A DNA stretch of 64,000 nucleotides from Pseudomonas helmanticensis (GCF_900182985.1 NZ_FXUY01000001.1:3348001-3412000), one strand, 5' to 3'. Positions 1-8,480 are shown, numbered from the stretch's first letter. The notes: generated by a model not told the origin, from the sequence alone. Numbers and translations: made by a program.

Positions 1-108
1 TTTGCTTTCGGCGACATGCCTTGGGAAGTAGGCGAACCAAAGTGGGGATACGGAGGGCGTTCATTTGCACCCATTGTTTTTACGAGTTTGCCCATAGGAG
101 CTCCCAAC

Positions 109-1272
109 ATGTCGATCAATGTCGAAGACTATTTCGCGCGCGCCACTTTTGACAAAATGAAGGCGTTCGCCGACAAACAGGAAACCCCGTTCGTGGTGAT
201 TGACACCGCGATGATCAGCCAGGCTTACGATGACCTGCGCGCCGGTTTCGAATTCGCCAAGGTCTACTACGCGGTCAAGGCCAACCCGGCCGTCGAGATC
301 ATCGACCTGCTCAAAGACAAAGGCTCGAGCTTCGACATCGCCTCGATCTACGAGCTGGACAAGGTGATGGATCGCGGCGTTAGCGCCGACCGTATCAGCT
401 ACGGCAACACCATCAAGAAATCCAAGGACATCCGCTACTTCTATGAGAAGGGCGTGCGTCTGTTCTCCACCGACTCCGAAGCCGACCTGCGCAACATCGC
501 CAAGGCTGCACCGGGTTCAAAAGTCTATGTGCGCATCCTCACCGAAGGCTCGACCACGGCTGACTGGCCACTGTCGCGCAAATTCGGCTGCCAGACCGAC
601 ATGGCCATGGACTTGCTGATTCTTGCTCGCGACCTGGGCCTGGTGCCTTACGGCATCTCCTTCCACGTCGGTTCGCAACAGCGCGACATCAGCGTCTGGG
701 ACGCAGCGATCGCCAAGGTCAAAGTGATCTTCGAACGACTGAAAGAAGAAGACGGCATTCATCTGAAGCTGATCAACATGGGCGGTGGCTTCCCGGCCAA
801 CTACATCACCCGCACCAACAGCCTGGAAACCTACGCCGAAGAAATCATCCGTTTCCTCAAAGAAGACTTCGGTGATGACCTGCCGGAAATCATTCTCGAG
901 CCGGGCCGTTCGTTGATCGCCAATGCCGGTATTCTGGTCAGCGAAGTGGTACTGGTTGCACGCAAGTCGCGCACTGCCGTCGAGCGCTGGGTTTATACCG
1001 ATGTGGGCAAGTTCTCCGGCCTGATCGAAACCATGGACGAAGCGATCAAGTTTCCGATCTGGACGGAGAAGAAAGGCGAGATGGAAGAAGTGGTCATCGC
1101 CGGCCCTACCTGCGACAGCGCCGACATCATGTACGAAAACTACAAGTACGGTTTGCCGCTGAACCTGGCGATCGGTGATCGGTTGTACTGGTTGTCGACC
1201 GGGGCCTACACCACCAGTTACAGCGCGGTCGAGTTCAATGGCTTCCCTCCGCTGAAGTCGTATTACGTGTGA
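109..1272 (+). CDS. speC: Ornithine (ornithine/lysine-type) decarboxylase, PLP-dependent
   Basis: Decarboxylates ornithine to putrescine, a cytoplasmic step of polyamine synthesis. The 387-aa length fits the short eukaryote-like fold-III decarboxylases of Pseudomonas rather than the 700-aa E. coli SpeC. Visible motifs are YYAVKANP with the presumed PLP lysine at K57, the glycine-rich GGGFPANY, EPGRSLIANAG, and the C-terminal CDSAD catalytic cysteine motif. I start at the ATG at 109 because AGGAG lies 8 bases upstream and the conserved N-terminus begins there; the longer frame to position 16 has no support. Lysine may also be a substrate in this family, which the sequence alone does not settle. 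Confidence 0.95.
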   Translation: MSINVEDYFARATFDKMKAFADKQETPFVVIDTAMISQAYDDLRAGFEFAKVYYAVKANPAVEIIDLLKDKGSSFDIASIYELDKVMDRGVSADRISYGNTIKKSKDIRYFYEKGVRLFSTDSEADLRNIAKAAPGSKVYVRILTEGSTTADWPLSRKFGCQTDMAMDLLILARDLGLVPYGISFHVGSQQRDISVWDAAIAKVKVIFERLKEEDGIHLKLINMGGGFPANYITRTNSLETYAEEIIRFLKEDFGDDLPEIILEPGRSLIANAGILVSEVVLVARKSRTAVERWVYTDVGKFSGLIETMDEAIKFPIWTEKKGEMEEVVIAGPTCDSADIMYENYKYGLPLNLAIGDRLYWLSTGAYTTSYSAVEFNGFPPLKSYYV

Positions 1273-1284
1273 TCGGTATCGCTT

Positions 1285-1316
1285 GAAAAAAAGGTCCATG
1301 ATTGGGCCTTTTTTAT
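1285..1316. terminator. Rho-independent terminator after speC, probably bidirectional
   Basis: The stem AAAAAAGGTCC/GGGCCTTTTTT surrounds a short loop about 12 bases past the speC stop. A-tract and T-tract flank both arms, so it could also stop minus-strand transcription from the 1.4-4.5 kb genes. Confidence 0.8.
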
Positions 1317-1442
1317 TTTTTGAACCAGTTTTCGAAGTGATTCAACATCTGCAAAAGCTCTTGCGCACCTACCAGAGCTGATTCACTCTTGAAGTTCAGC
1401 ATGCCCATGGTGGTCATATTTTCAGTTTGCGACAGTTCATTG
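1313..1442 (-). other. Out-of-frame tail of the neighbouring hypothetical gene
   Basis: Directly past the stop of the 247-aa frame, another minus frame continues as a protein-like sequence (GNELSQTENMTTMGMLNF, then about 25 more residues ending HFENWFKK) and stops at 1313, inside the terminator hairpin. Removing one G from the GGG run at 1443-1445 joins it in frame to the 247-aa product. This looks like the lost C-terminus of that gene. It could also be a small separate ORF from the ATG at 1417 (34 aa), but no ribosome binding site is evident there. Confidence 0.5.
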
Positions 1443-2180
1443 CCCAAGCCTGTGGCGCAGGGTGATCTCCTTGACGAACACGCCCATTTGAGTATTCAAC
1501 AATACAAAATCGTTGAACAGCCGCGCCACATCGGCTTGATACTCCCTCGCTCTGATTGAAGGGTCTGCAGAAGAGTAAGCAATGTCCCAGGCAGGTGTCG
1601 TGACAGTATTCCTGAACAACTCTTGTGCGACAGTCGGTTGCGAATGACACGCACACGACGGCGAATCCATGATTCGCACAAATGCCGCATTCAATCCGAA
1701 TATGGCCTCACCCATCGTGTCGATCATGCCATGCGTCGGCGTTGTCTGTCCGGTCAGACTCCAGAAGCGGCTACCCAACTCTTGGACCAGAGATCTCACG
1801 CTGTTGGGTGGAGTTCCACCCCAGTTCGTGGAGCGATAGAGGCTGTAAATTCTGCAGTCGACTTGAGCGAGAGGCTCGCTTCTGGAGCTCCTCTGCGTAA
1901 TTTCCAAAGACTCGCGTCGAAATGTCGTCAGATCATCGACGTAACGACTGACCAGAGTCCTTATATTTCCAACACGCTTCCAGTGCCCTTGCAGGGTTTC
2001 CTCATAAAAGTGCACGCGGTTCAGGCGCGTATCCCAAGACAAGGCACCTCGTTGGTGGCCGCTTTGCCTGCGTGCTTCAAATACCTGTGGGGTCTTGTCG
2101 AACGTCGCTACCAACATGCCGAGCCAGCGGCTATAGCGGTCGAACACGCGTCGTTGCTGCGCAGAAAACTCATAGCTCAT
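1437..2180 (-). CDS. Hypothetical protein downstream of the fused toxin gene, probable 3' frameshift
   Basis: I do not recognise this 247-aa protein. It has no signal peptide and no clear membrane segment, is rich in Arg and aromatic residues, and carries a short cysteine pair (SPSCACHSQ) near residue 180. Its start lies 58 bases after the stop of the 738-aa toxin-like gene on the same strand, so the two are probably cotranscribed. An accessory or immunity role is possible but unsupported by any motif. The stop at 1437 appears premature: one base less in a G run would extend the product by about 42 residues to a stop at the speC terminator. Confidence 0.65.
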   Translation of the reverse strand: MSYEFSAQQRRVFDRYSRWLGMLVATFDKTPQVFEARRQSGHQRGALSWDTRLNRVHFYEETLQGHWKRVGNIRTLVSRYVDDLTTFRRESLEITQRSSRSEPLAQVDCRIYSLYRSTNWGGTPPNSVRSLVQELGSRFWSLTGQTTPTHGMIDTMGEAIFGLNAAFVRIMDSPSCACHSQPTVAQELFRNTVTTPAWDIAYSSADPSIRAREYQADVARLFNDFVLLNTQMGVFVKEITLRHRLGQ

Positions 2181-2238
2181 TGAACCTATTCCCTATGCAG
2201 GAGGTGGAAGTCTGAACACCCACCTCCTCATCTCCTGG

Positions 2239-4455
2239 TTATTGAGAAATGGTCTTCAGAAAGGCAACGGCCTCGGCGATTTTTGCAATGGCCTTGTCCG
2301 CACGATCTTCCACCGGCAATGCAGTGTCCTGACTGAAATCGAGCGTGAGCAGTTCGAAGTCATCAACCAGATTGGCGAATTCAGAGGCGTACTTCGAACG
2401 CCCATCGTCGAGTTCGTCCAGTGTATTGACCAACTCAATGCGCCCGGCAATGCGGGCCATATCGTTGTCGTGTTTTTGCAATTGCGCGCGCAGTTCAAGT
2501 GCTCTTTCGTTGAGCCTGCGATAGGCGGCCAGCATGTTCAGAAAGGAGATGGCCTCCCCAATACCGGCAATCAACTTTTTCAAGGTATCGATAGCCAACA
2601 GGGCGATTTGGACCTGCGGCGGAGCCAGACCGAGCGCCTTGAGACTATCGAGCGACAATCGGGCTTCCGCACCGATTTTTTCGATGCCGGCTTTGGAGAT
2701 CAGATCGATCGCTTCCGAGACAGACTTCATTTCGGTAGCGAGTTTTGCCAGTTTATCCTCGGAGACGCTCTGGAGTTCCTCAGTGTCCGCAAGTTCACTG
2801 GCCAGGGTAATCAGGTGTCCCGCCGTGGCGTTACGATCATAGGGTGCGCCAAAACTCTTGTGGATACTTTGGAAATCCTGAGTTTGCGTTTTGACTTTAG
2901 CGGAGAGGTTTTTTAGTTCCGCCTCCATATCTTCACGCACCTCCTCCGCATCTTCGGGGGAGCCAAGTTCCGCCTGATAGGATTTCAGTTTTCTTTCGGC
3001 GTTGACCATGTTGATACTGATTTTCTGAGCTTTGTCGCGCAACTCGAAAGTCGTCTTGCCCACTGCCAGCGCCACACCATTCATGGAGCCAACAATGCCC
3101 GGCATGTAATCGAATTGTTCGTAAAGCATCTGCACAGAAGTATTCAGTTGCTGCACCGAAGCATTGTTCCCGCGCAGCTTGCCCATATTGAACACTGGCT
3201 GAGCGGCGCTGACTGATAAACCATACATTGCTGTTCGACTCCGAATTCCAAGATTATTTTTTTCGTACTCCTTATCGGCCTCTGCAAACACCGCAAGCAA
3301 CTGATCGGCACTGGATTTGATCTGCTCCCAAGGCGCGACGATATCGATGATCTGATTCTTGAATCGACGCAACGACGCGGCCTCGTCGATTTTTGCGACC
3401 TCAGCAATAGAGCCGCTTACATAATCACTGAGTGCATTCCAGACCAGCATGAGATTCTGGGTGGCCACTTCGGCTTCGATCGCGACATAACTCAGGTTTT
3501 GAAGATCGTCGCGGACCTTGTTTAAAGAGCTCAGCGTTTGATTCCTGCTGGCCATCTTCTGGTTATCTGCTTGCTGCAGCAGCTTCAACGCATTGCGTTC
3601 ACGGCGTATCTGTTCTGCCTTGACGCCTTGATAGATGCCCATGACCAAGCCGGGAATGCTGAAGCTTGCCGCAGCCTTGATCGCTTCCTGAACAAGCTTT
3701 TCGTACTGCTTGTTCAACTCATCGATTCCAGCAGAACGCTGATCCATTTGCCCCTGCAGCGCTTTGATATCGGCCGCATAGGTGTTCCTCGAAACGAACT
3801 CCAGGCGCAGCTTGATTTCCGGCAGGACGGTTTCACGCATATCGATGCCGAAGCTGTCCAGCTCCCCGCGGACTTGTTGAGCTTTCTGGTGACAAAGCCG
3901 AATCTTGCTCAAAAGATCATTGAGATAACTGCGGATGTCGGTGACATCACCTGGTGCAAGTTCAAGATCAGGAAGTCCCGGGATCTGTCGTTGCAGTTTC
4001 AGATATTCTTCAGCGGAGGAAATATCATGCGCTTCAAGGTATTTCGAAACTTTCAACTCTTCATACACTTCTACAATGGCTGTACCGGTACGAATAATGC
4101 TGCCGGCAAATATCTTCAGATCGGTTCCCGTCAGCATGATTTTCTCGCGCAAGGGCGACCAGCGTCGCGCATGCTGATAAGTCATGCTGAAGGTGCGCAG
4201 AAAATCGCGGGCAGTACGCCCTGTGCCGCCGTCATCACCGGCGCCATAATTTAAGTAAGCAGCAACATCGTCGAGTTGAATCGGCAGGGACAAGCCCAGA
4301 GTTTCATATTTTCTGAGGCTGATGATTTGTTCTTTCGTCAGCTGTATGCCGGTTTCCCGGTTGTACTCCTCACCTTCACCCAAAGAGGCACTTACAAAAA
4401 TCATCGGGGCTTTGGTGGCGGCTTCGATCACCTTGTTATTCATCTTGATGTCCAT
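2239..4455 (-). CDS. Single-chain XaxA-XaxB-like alpha-helical pore-forming toxin (fusion)
   Basis: This 738-aa protein is almost entirely helix-forming and lacks a signal peptide. Residues about 40-400 resemble an alpha-xenorhabdolysin A subunit: coiled coils flank a hydrophobic tongue (about 260-275, FSIPGLVMGIY), and the C-terminal stretch LMLVWNALSDY...LRRF...W...ADQLLAVF aligns by eye with the end of the separate A-like protein at 4707-5771. Residues about 415-738 resemble a B subunit, with a hydrophobic stretch near 612-642 and a region (617-707) aligning with residues 206-297 of the separate B-like protein at 5802-6803. XaxAB/YaxAB-type toxins are normally two polypeptides that co-assemble on membranes, so a natural fusion is unusual. 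AAGGAG six bases before the ATG supports the start. The family call is recognition by eye, not a database result. Confidence 0.72.
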   Translation of the reverse strand: MDIKMNNKVIEAATKAPMIFVSASLGEGEEYNRETGIQLTKEQIISLRKYETLGLSLPIQLDDVAAYLNYGAGDDGGTGRTARDFLRTFSMTYQHARRWSPLREKIMLTGTDLKIFAGSIIRTGTAIVEVYEELKVSKYLEAHDISSAEEYLKLQRQIPGLPDLELAPGDVTDIRSYLNDLLSKIRLCHQKAQQVRGELDSFGIDMRETVLPEIKLRLEFVSRNTYAADIKALQGQMDQRSAGIDELNKQYEKLVQEAIKAAASFSIPGLVMGIYQGVKAEQIRRERNALKLLQQADNQKMASRNQTLSSLNKVRDDLQNLSYVAIEAEVATQNLMLVWNALSDYVSGSIAEVAKIDEAASLRRFKNQIIDIVAPWEQIKSSADQLLAVFAEADKEYEKNNLGIRSRTAMYGLSVSAAQPVFNMGKLRGNNASVQQLNTSVQMLYEQFDYMPGIVGSMNGVALAVGKTTFELRDKAQKISINMVNAERKLKSYQAELGSPEDAEEVREDMEAELKNLSAKVKTQTQDFQSIHKSFGAPYDRNATAGHLITLASELADTEELQSVSEDKLAKLATEMKSVSEAIDLISKAGIEKIGAEARLSLDSLKALGLAPPQVQIALLAIDTLKKLIAGIGEAISFLNMLAAYRRLNERALELRAQLQKHDNDMARIAGRIELVNTLDELDDGRSKYASEFANLVDDFELLTLDFSQDTALPVEDRADKAIAKIAEAVAFLKTISQ

Positions 4456-4706
4456 GGAGACTCCTTGTCTTCTTGGAAATTTAATATTGATTATTTACTC
4501 ATGACGCTGAAGTTCTCATCACCTGAAAATCCTTAATCAGCGCCGCAAACAACCTAGTGGTAAAAAATCACCCAGCACAAGCACTAAAACATTAAAGAAA
4601 AATACAAGCCCCACATCAACAACAAGTCACACTCAATCATTTTACTCAAGAGCAAAACTACGAATAACCTGAGAACTCAAACAACACTTAAAAAAGGAAT
4701 TATAAA
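4456..4706. promoter_or_regulatory. AT-rich divergent promoter region of the toxin locus
   Basis: These 251 bases separate the divergent fused and split toxin genes. The stretch is visibly A/T-rich compared with flanking sequence, with runs such as CACTAAAACATTAAAGAAAA and ACACTTAAAAAAGG. Promoters for both directions must lie here. I see several -10-like AT blocks but no convincing -35/-10 pair, and no operator I can name. Such AT-rich DNA in a GC-rich genome is a typical target of H-NS-like silencers (MvaT/MvaU in Pseudomonas), which is inference. Confidence 0.55.
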
Positions 4707-5771
4707 GTGCAATCGAGTTCAACCCCGCTTATCACCAAAGACGACATTCGTAAAATAAAAAACTACGTCAGCGCCTCCAGAAACTTGCCTCGCACAGTCG
4801 AAGACGTAGCGATCCAGTTAAAAACAACGCACACCGGTATTGTCGGGCTTGAGCTGATTGACATCGTCACACTCAATCACACAATTATTAACAATGCCAA
4901 TTCCTGGAACGATATCGAATATTCGATGAAGCAACTGGCCGGAAGCCTGGCAACATTTTCGGAAGACCTGGAAAGCTTCGGCCAGGATGTTATCGATGCG
5001 ATCGTGACGATGCCTGGCTATATCAATTATCTCGGTACTATCGATACGCTGACAGAGGAAGAGATCAACAGCCTGCCGCCGCTGGAGATTGGCAGAGAAG
5101 AGAAAAACCGGTTCGGCTCGATCCAGGAGTTCCTCGGTTTCATTGCAATTTCAATTGACGATAAAAAACTCAGCAGTATGGAGGTCGCCGCTCGACTCAA
5201 GAATTTCAAGGCCGAGCTGAACGACAAGGTTGCACCGGGCATTGGTGAAAAACTGAAACTGGCTGGCGACGAGCAGATCAATCAACAGATCAGCGAATTG
5301 AATCGCGCCATTGATGAAGCGCAAAAACGTATTGAAGAAAAGACTCGGGAAACCGATCCTGGCTTCTTCGAAAATATTCTTGGCTTTATCGTCGGAATCA
5401 ACGCGCCTCCGTCGATATATTACCGTCATCTTGAGATGCAACAGAAAACACACTTGAGACCGCTGATTGCCCAGCGCGAGCTACTGACCGAACAAGTCAA
5501 ACAGAAAAACGTACTCGCCGGTACTCTGCTGGAGTTTCAGGCGGGACTGGACAGTATTTCGATCTACGTGGATGGCGCAATCCAGAGTACCTCGCAACTC
5601 GAGACCCTCTGGCTCTCCATCACCGATTACATCAAGGCTTCACAAAACAAAATAATCAGCATGCATGACTTCCTGACCCTAAGAAGCTTCGTCTCGAGTT
5701 TAAAAGTCGTACTAAAAAACTGGAAAACCGTCCAACTCAATGCCAACCAGCTAATCATTGCATTTGATTAA
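4707..5771 (+). CDS. Alpha-xenorhabdolysin family subunit A-like (XaxA/YaxA) toxin component
   Basis: The 354-aa protein is helical and without signal peptide. Its layout is that of a XaxA-type subunit: N-terminal helices, a long coiled coil (about 155-215), a hydrophobic tongue (about 219-236, FFENILGFIVGIN), a return coiled coil, and a C-terminal helix pair ending ANQLIIAFD. In XaxAB/YaxAB the A and B subunits form heterodimers that oligomerise into a membrane pore. The start is GTG with AAAGGA eight bases upstream. The B-like gene follows 30 bases later on the same strand, as expected for a binary toxin operon. The last ~57 residues align by eye with residues 334-391 of the divergent 738-aa protein. 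Confidence 0.75.
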   Translation: MQSSSTPLITKDDIRKIKNYVSASRNLPRTVEDVAIQLKTTHTGIVGLELIDIVTLNHTIINNANSWNDIEYSMKQLAGSLATFSEDLESFGQDVIDAIVTMPGYINYLGTIDTLTEEEINSLPPLEIGREEKNRFGSIQEFLGFIAISIDDKKLSSMEVAARLKNFKAELNDKVAPGIGEKLKLAGDEQINQQISELNRAIDEAQKRIEEKTRETDPGFFENILGFIVGINAPPSIYYRHLEMQQKTHLRPLIAQRELLTEQVKQKNVLAGTLLEFQAGLDSISIYVDGAIQSTSQLETLWLSITDYIKASQNKIISMHDFLTLRSFVSSLKVVLKNWKTVQLNANQLIIAFD

Positions 5772-5801
5772 CTTTATTTACCTGATCAAGAAAATACTTC
5801 C

Positions 5802-6803
5802 ATGACTAATACTAACTACGTACTCCCTGACCTTGGCCGTGTTCGAGAAAGCCGTGAGGCTATTCGTTATCAGGCAATCACTGGCTCGGCCAACCTCTAC
5901 ATTAAAGCGTTGAGCGATGAACTGATCAGTCTGAACGCTGCGATCAACGATATGGACCAAACGGCTGCCAACAGCATCACTTCGGCAATAACTGCGCTCG
6001 ACACAGATGACCTGGAGGATAACCTGCAGTCTCTGGCCAGCCTTCAGGGAAGTGAGTCGACTGCCAAAATTGAAAATGCCCGAAAGTTATACTCAGAAGC
6101 CGTCACGCAACTGATGAAGCTGAGTACCGATCAAATGATAAAACTGCACTCGACATTTAAAGACAGTGTGTTTGGTGTAGAAAGCGTCACCATCAGCAAC
6201 AATCGCTTCAGGATCGACGAACTGGCCAGCGCGAAAATCGATCTTGATCGCGAGCACACAGCCGAACAAATCCCGCTGGCGGAATTGCAACAAGACGAAG
6301 CCGTCCTGAATGTGGCGATCACCGAATTTGAAAAGCTGAGCTTCATTGACCGGATCAAACCACTGCTCGAGCAGTTGCGCTCGATGATCGGCAACAAGCC
6401 CAAAACTCCTGAAGCTGCGGCACTGGAAGCCGGCCTGGCGGTTGCCAACAAGTTTCTCGACGAGGCTAACGAGCTGATCAAATACAAAGACTTGATCAGT
6501 GCCCGACAAATCATCCAGACACGCATTGTCCAACGTGAAGAACGCGTGATCTCACTGAAAAAGCAATTGCAGGAAAACGCCAACAAGACCCGACAGTTGC
6601 AGGACACGCAGAAAGTGTTGCCCCATCGGCAGATTTATCTCAGTGAAGTCAACAAACTGATTGAAGCGCTGTCGAGCTTTCTCACGGCCGTTAAGACTTC
6701 GAGCAAAGATGAACTGTTGATCCGCGGCGAACACCTGCTGAAACACAGCCAGGCGCTGCGCAATTACCTCAATCAGCTACAGGGACGCTGGCTGCGCGGC
6801 TGA
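5802..6803 (+). CDS. Alpha-xenorhabdolysin family subunit B-like (XaxB/YaxB) toxin component
   Basis: This 333-aa helical, signal-less protein is the likely partner of the A-like subunit encoded 30 bases upstream. Long amphipathic helices run through most of the chain; the central region (about 165-225) is where the membrane hairpin would be expected, but it is only moderately hydrophobic here. Residues 206-297 align by eye with 617-707 of the divergent single-chain protein. Size and position after an A-like gene are the main support. The ribosome binding site is weak, so coupling to the upstream gene is plausible. Confidence 0.68.
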   Translation: MTNTNYVLPDLGRVRESREAIRYQAITGSANLYIKALSDELISLNAAINDMDQTAANSITSAITALDTDDLEDNLQSLASLQGSESTAKIENARKLYSEAVTQLMKLSTDQMIKLHSTFKDSVFGVESVTISNNRFRIDELASAKIDLDREHTAEQIPLAELQQDEAVLNVAITEFEKLSFIDRIKPLLEQLRSMIGNKPKTPEAAALEAGLAVANKFLDEANELIKYKDLISARQIIQTRIVQREERVISLKKQLQENANKTRQLQDTQKVLPHRQIYLSEVNKLIEALSSFLTAVKTSSKDELLIRGEHLLKHSQALRNYLNQLQGRWLRG

Positions 6804-6812
6804 TCAGAGTGC

Positions 6813-6839
6813 ATGCCCTTCATTGCTCTTGAAGGGCAT
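6813..6839. terminator. Hairpin between convergent genes
   Basis: ATGCCCTTCA and TGAAGGGCAT form a perfect 10-bp stem with a 7-base loop immediately after the XaxB-like stop, overlapping the 3' end of the convergent Sel1 gene. There is no good T-tract, so termination activity is uncertain. Confidence 0.45.
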
Positions 6840-7596
6840 CGCTGCTGGCCTCAAGCAGCAGCATCCGCCGGCGGTAGGCGTGTGCCATTTCACGCATTTG
6901 AGGATGCGCACAAGCCAGAAGCGAATCGCTGCCGACCCGCAAAAAGTTCAGGTTACCGCCCTCAAGTGCCTGGCGCAGCCAGTGCAGCGCCTCATCGATT
7001 CGGCCGTCGTCCGCCAACACTGCCGCATGACTGAACTGCCCGCGAAAGTCCCCACCTTCGGCAGAACGCCGATACCAGTCACGCGCGCAGACGGGATCTG
7101 CCGGGCACTCGCGCCCTTCCTCCAGATAACGCCCCAACAGATTCATCGACTTCGCATGCCCGCTTTCAGCGGCACGCTGATACAGCGCCAGCGCTTGAAG
7201 TTGATCCACCGCCACACCGCGACCGGTCGCCAGCAGATTCGCCAGGTTGTACATCGCCCAATCCAGCCCACCGTCTGCAGCTATTCGATAATGCGCTGCC
7301 GCAACCACAGCATCCGCCGCGCAACCCCAGCCATGTTCATGACAACGACCCAGCATGTTGCGCGCCATCAGATGGCCGCGCCCGGCCGCGATGCCAAACC
7401 AGCGCAGCGCCAGCGCCTGATCCTGCGCGATGCCTTGGCCATCCAGCAGAATCTGTCCGAGTAAAGCCTGCGCTTCGACAACGCCCTCACCCGCTGCGAG
7501 CAAAATCGCCTGTGCCGCGCGAGCCGGGCTTTCTTCGAGCATCGCGCTGAGTTGCGCGCCGTCGAGGACTTCCTCACGACGAATCTGAAAACTCAT
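6820..7596 (-). CDS. Sel1-repeat (TPR-like) protein of the piu cluster
   Basis: The 258-aa protein contains several ~36-residue Sel1-like repeats, seen as [54 protein letters not shown] and [17 protein letters not shown]. Sel1 repeats build helical scaffolds for protein-protein contact. Its ATG overlaps the piuC stop (ATGA), so the two are translationally coupled. I recall the same pairing as PA4516-PA4515 in P. aeruginosa. A link to iron uptake is by context only. Confidence 0.88.
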   Translation of the reverse strand: MSFQIRREEVLDGAQLSAMLEESPARAAQAILLAAGEGVVEAQALLGQILLDGQGIAQDQALALRWFGIAAGRGHLMARNMLGRCHEHGWGCAADAVVAAAHYRIAADGGLDWAMYNLANLLATGRGVAVDQLQALALYQRAAESGHAKSMNLLGRYLEEGRECPADPVCARDWYRRSAEGGDFRGQFSHAAVLADDGRIDEALHWLRQALEGGNLNFLRVGSDSLLACAHPQMREMAHAYRRRMLLLEASSDALQEQ

Positions 7597-8273
7597 ACCT
7601 CGACCCAGCGACGCAACAGATTGTGATAGGTGCCGGTGAGGCGAATCAGCGACGGATGATCGGGCAGGTCGTGCGTGAGTTGCTGGATCGCGCCGTCCAT
7701 CTCGAACAGCAGCGCGCGCTGACTGTCTTCGCGCACCAGACTTTGTGTCCAGAAGAACGACGCATAGCGCGCGCCGCGAGTGACCGCGTTGACCTTGTGC
7801 AGGCTGGTGCCGGGGTACAAGACCATGTCGCCGGCGGGCAATTTCACTTGTTGGGTGCCGTAGGTGTCCTGGATTTCCAGCTCGCCGCCGTCGTAATCCT
7901 CAGGTTCGCTGAAGAACAGGGTGGCCGACAGATCGGTGCGCACGCGCTCGATGCTGCCCTTGGGCTGCCGCACGGCGTTGTCGATATGGAAGTCGAAGCT
8001 GCCGCCTGCCGTGTAACAGTTTACTAACGGCGGAAAGACTTTATGCGGCAATGCGGCGGACATGAACAATGGATTTTTCCATAGCCGCTCAAGCATCGCC
8101 GCACCGATTTCCTTGGCCAGCGGATGGCCTTCAGGCAATTGCAAATTGTGCTTGGCCTTGGCCGACTGAAAGCCAGCGGTGATCTTGCCATCGGCCCAAT
8201 CCGCCTGCTCCAGTGCCTGGCGAATGCGCTGCACCTCGTCTTTCGCGAACAGTGCGGGGATGTGCAGCAGCAT
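7593..8273 (-). CDS. piuC: PKHD-type Fe(II)/2-oxoglutarate-dependent hydroxylase PiuC
   Basis: The 226-aa protein belongs to the PiuC/YbiX family of 2-oxoglutarate oxygenases found next to iron-siderophore receptors. The double-stranded beta-helix metal triad is visible as H96-x-D98 (FDFHIDNAV) and H159 ([10 protein letters not shown]), with R169 the likely 2-oxoglutarate ligand. The start at 8273 is chosen because AGGTGA precedes it and the family begins MLLHIP; a frame upstream to 8294 lacks support. It is divergent from the receptor gene and cotranscribed with the Sel1 gene. The substrate is not established. Confidence 0.93.
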   Translation of the reverse strand: MLLHIPALFAKDEVQRIRQALEQADWADGKITAGFQSAKAKHNLQLPEGHPLAKEIGAAMLERLWKNPLFMSAALPHKVFPPLVNCYTAGGSFDFHIDNAVRQPKGSIERVRTDLSATLFFSEPEDYDGGELEIQDTYGTQQVKLPAGDMVLYPGTSLHKVNAVTRGARYASFFWTQSLVREDSQRALLFEMDGAIQQLTHDLPDHPSLIRLTGTYHNLLRRWVEV

Positions 8274-8303
8274 GGCGATGTCACCTGATGGCAAAGAGGC
8301 GGC

Positions 8304-8324
8304 AATGGTATTGATTCTTATTGG
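8304..8324. promoter_or_regulatory. Candidate Fur box between piuC and piuA
   Basis: ATTGATTCTTATT (8310-8322) matches about nine of thirteen core positions of the Fur consensus, in the divergent promoter region of two genes normally iron-repressed in Pseudomonas. The match is partial. Confidence 0.35.
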
Positions 8325-8480
8325 CCGTGTAAAACCCGAGAGACGAATGAACTGGCAAAAACCGTAAGGTTAAATTGTAAAGAATGTAAATTCAGTGCAG
8401 TTAGCAATATTTCGCAATTGATACAGATACCTGTTTAACCTATATTCCGCCGCCTCAAATCCTTGGGGAGGGGAATTACA

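Noticed and set aside
16-108. N-terminal extension of ornithine decarboxylase
   Set aside because: No ribosome binding site, no family similarity, and AGGAG sits before the ATG at 109.
1414-1656. 80-aa minus-strand frame overlapping the hypothetical gene end
   Set aside because: It is a third frame with composition unlike a protein. The frameshift-continuation frame to 1313 fits better.
1623-2183. 186-aa plus-strand frame opposite the hypothetical toxin-locus gene
   Set aside because: The minus frame has a protein-like composition, sits 58 bases after the fused toxin gene and its extended form ends at the terminator. The plus frame has none of these.
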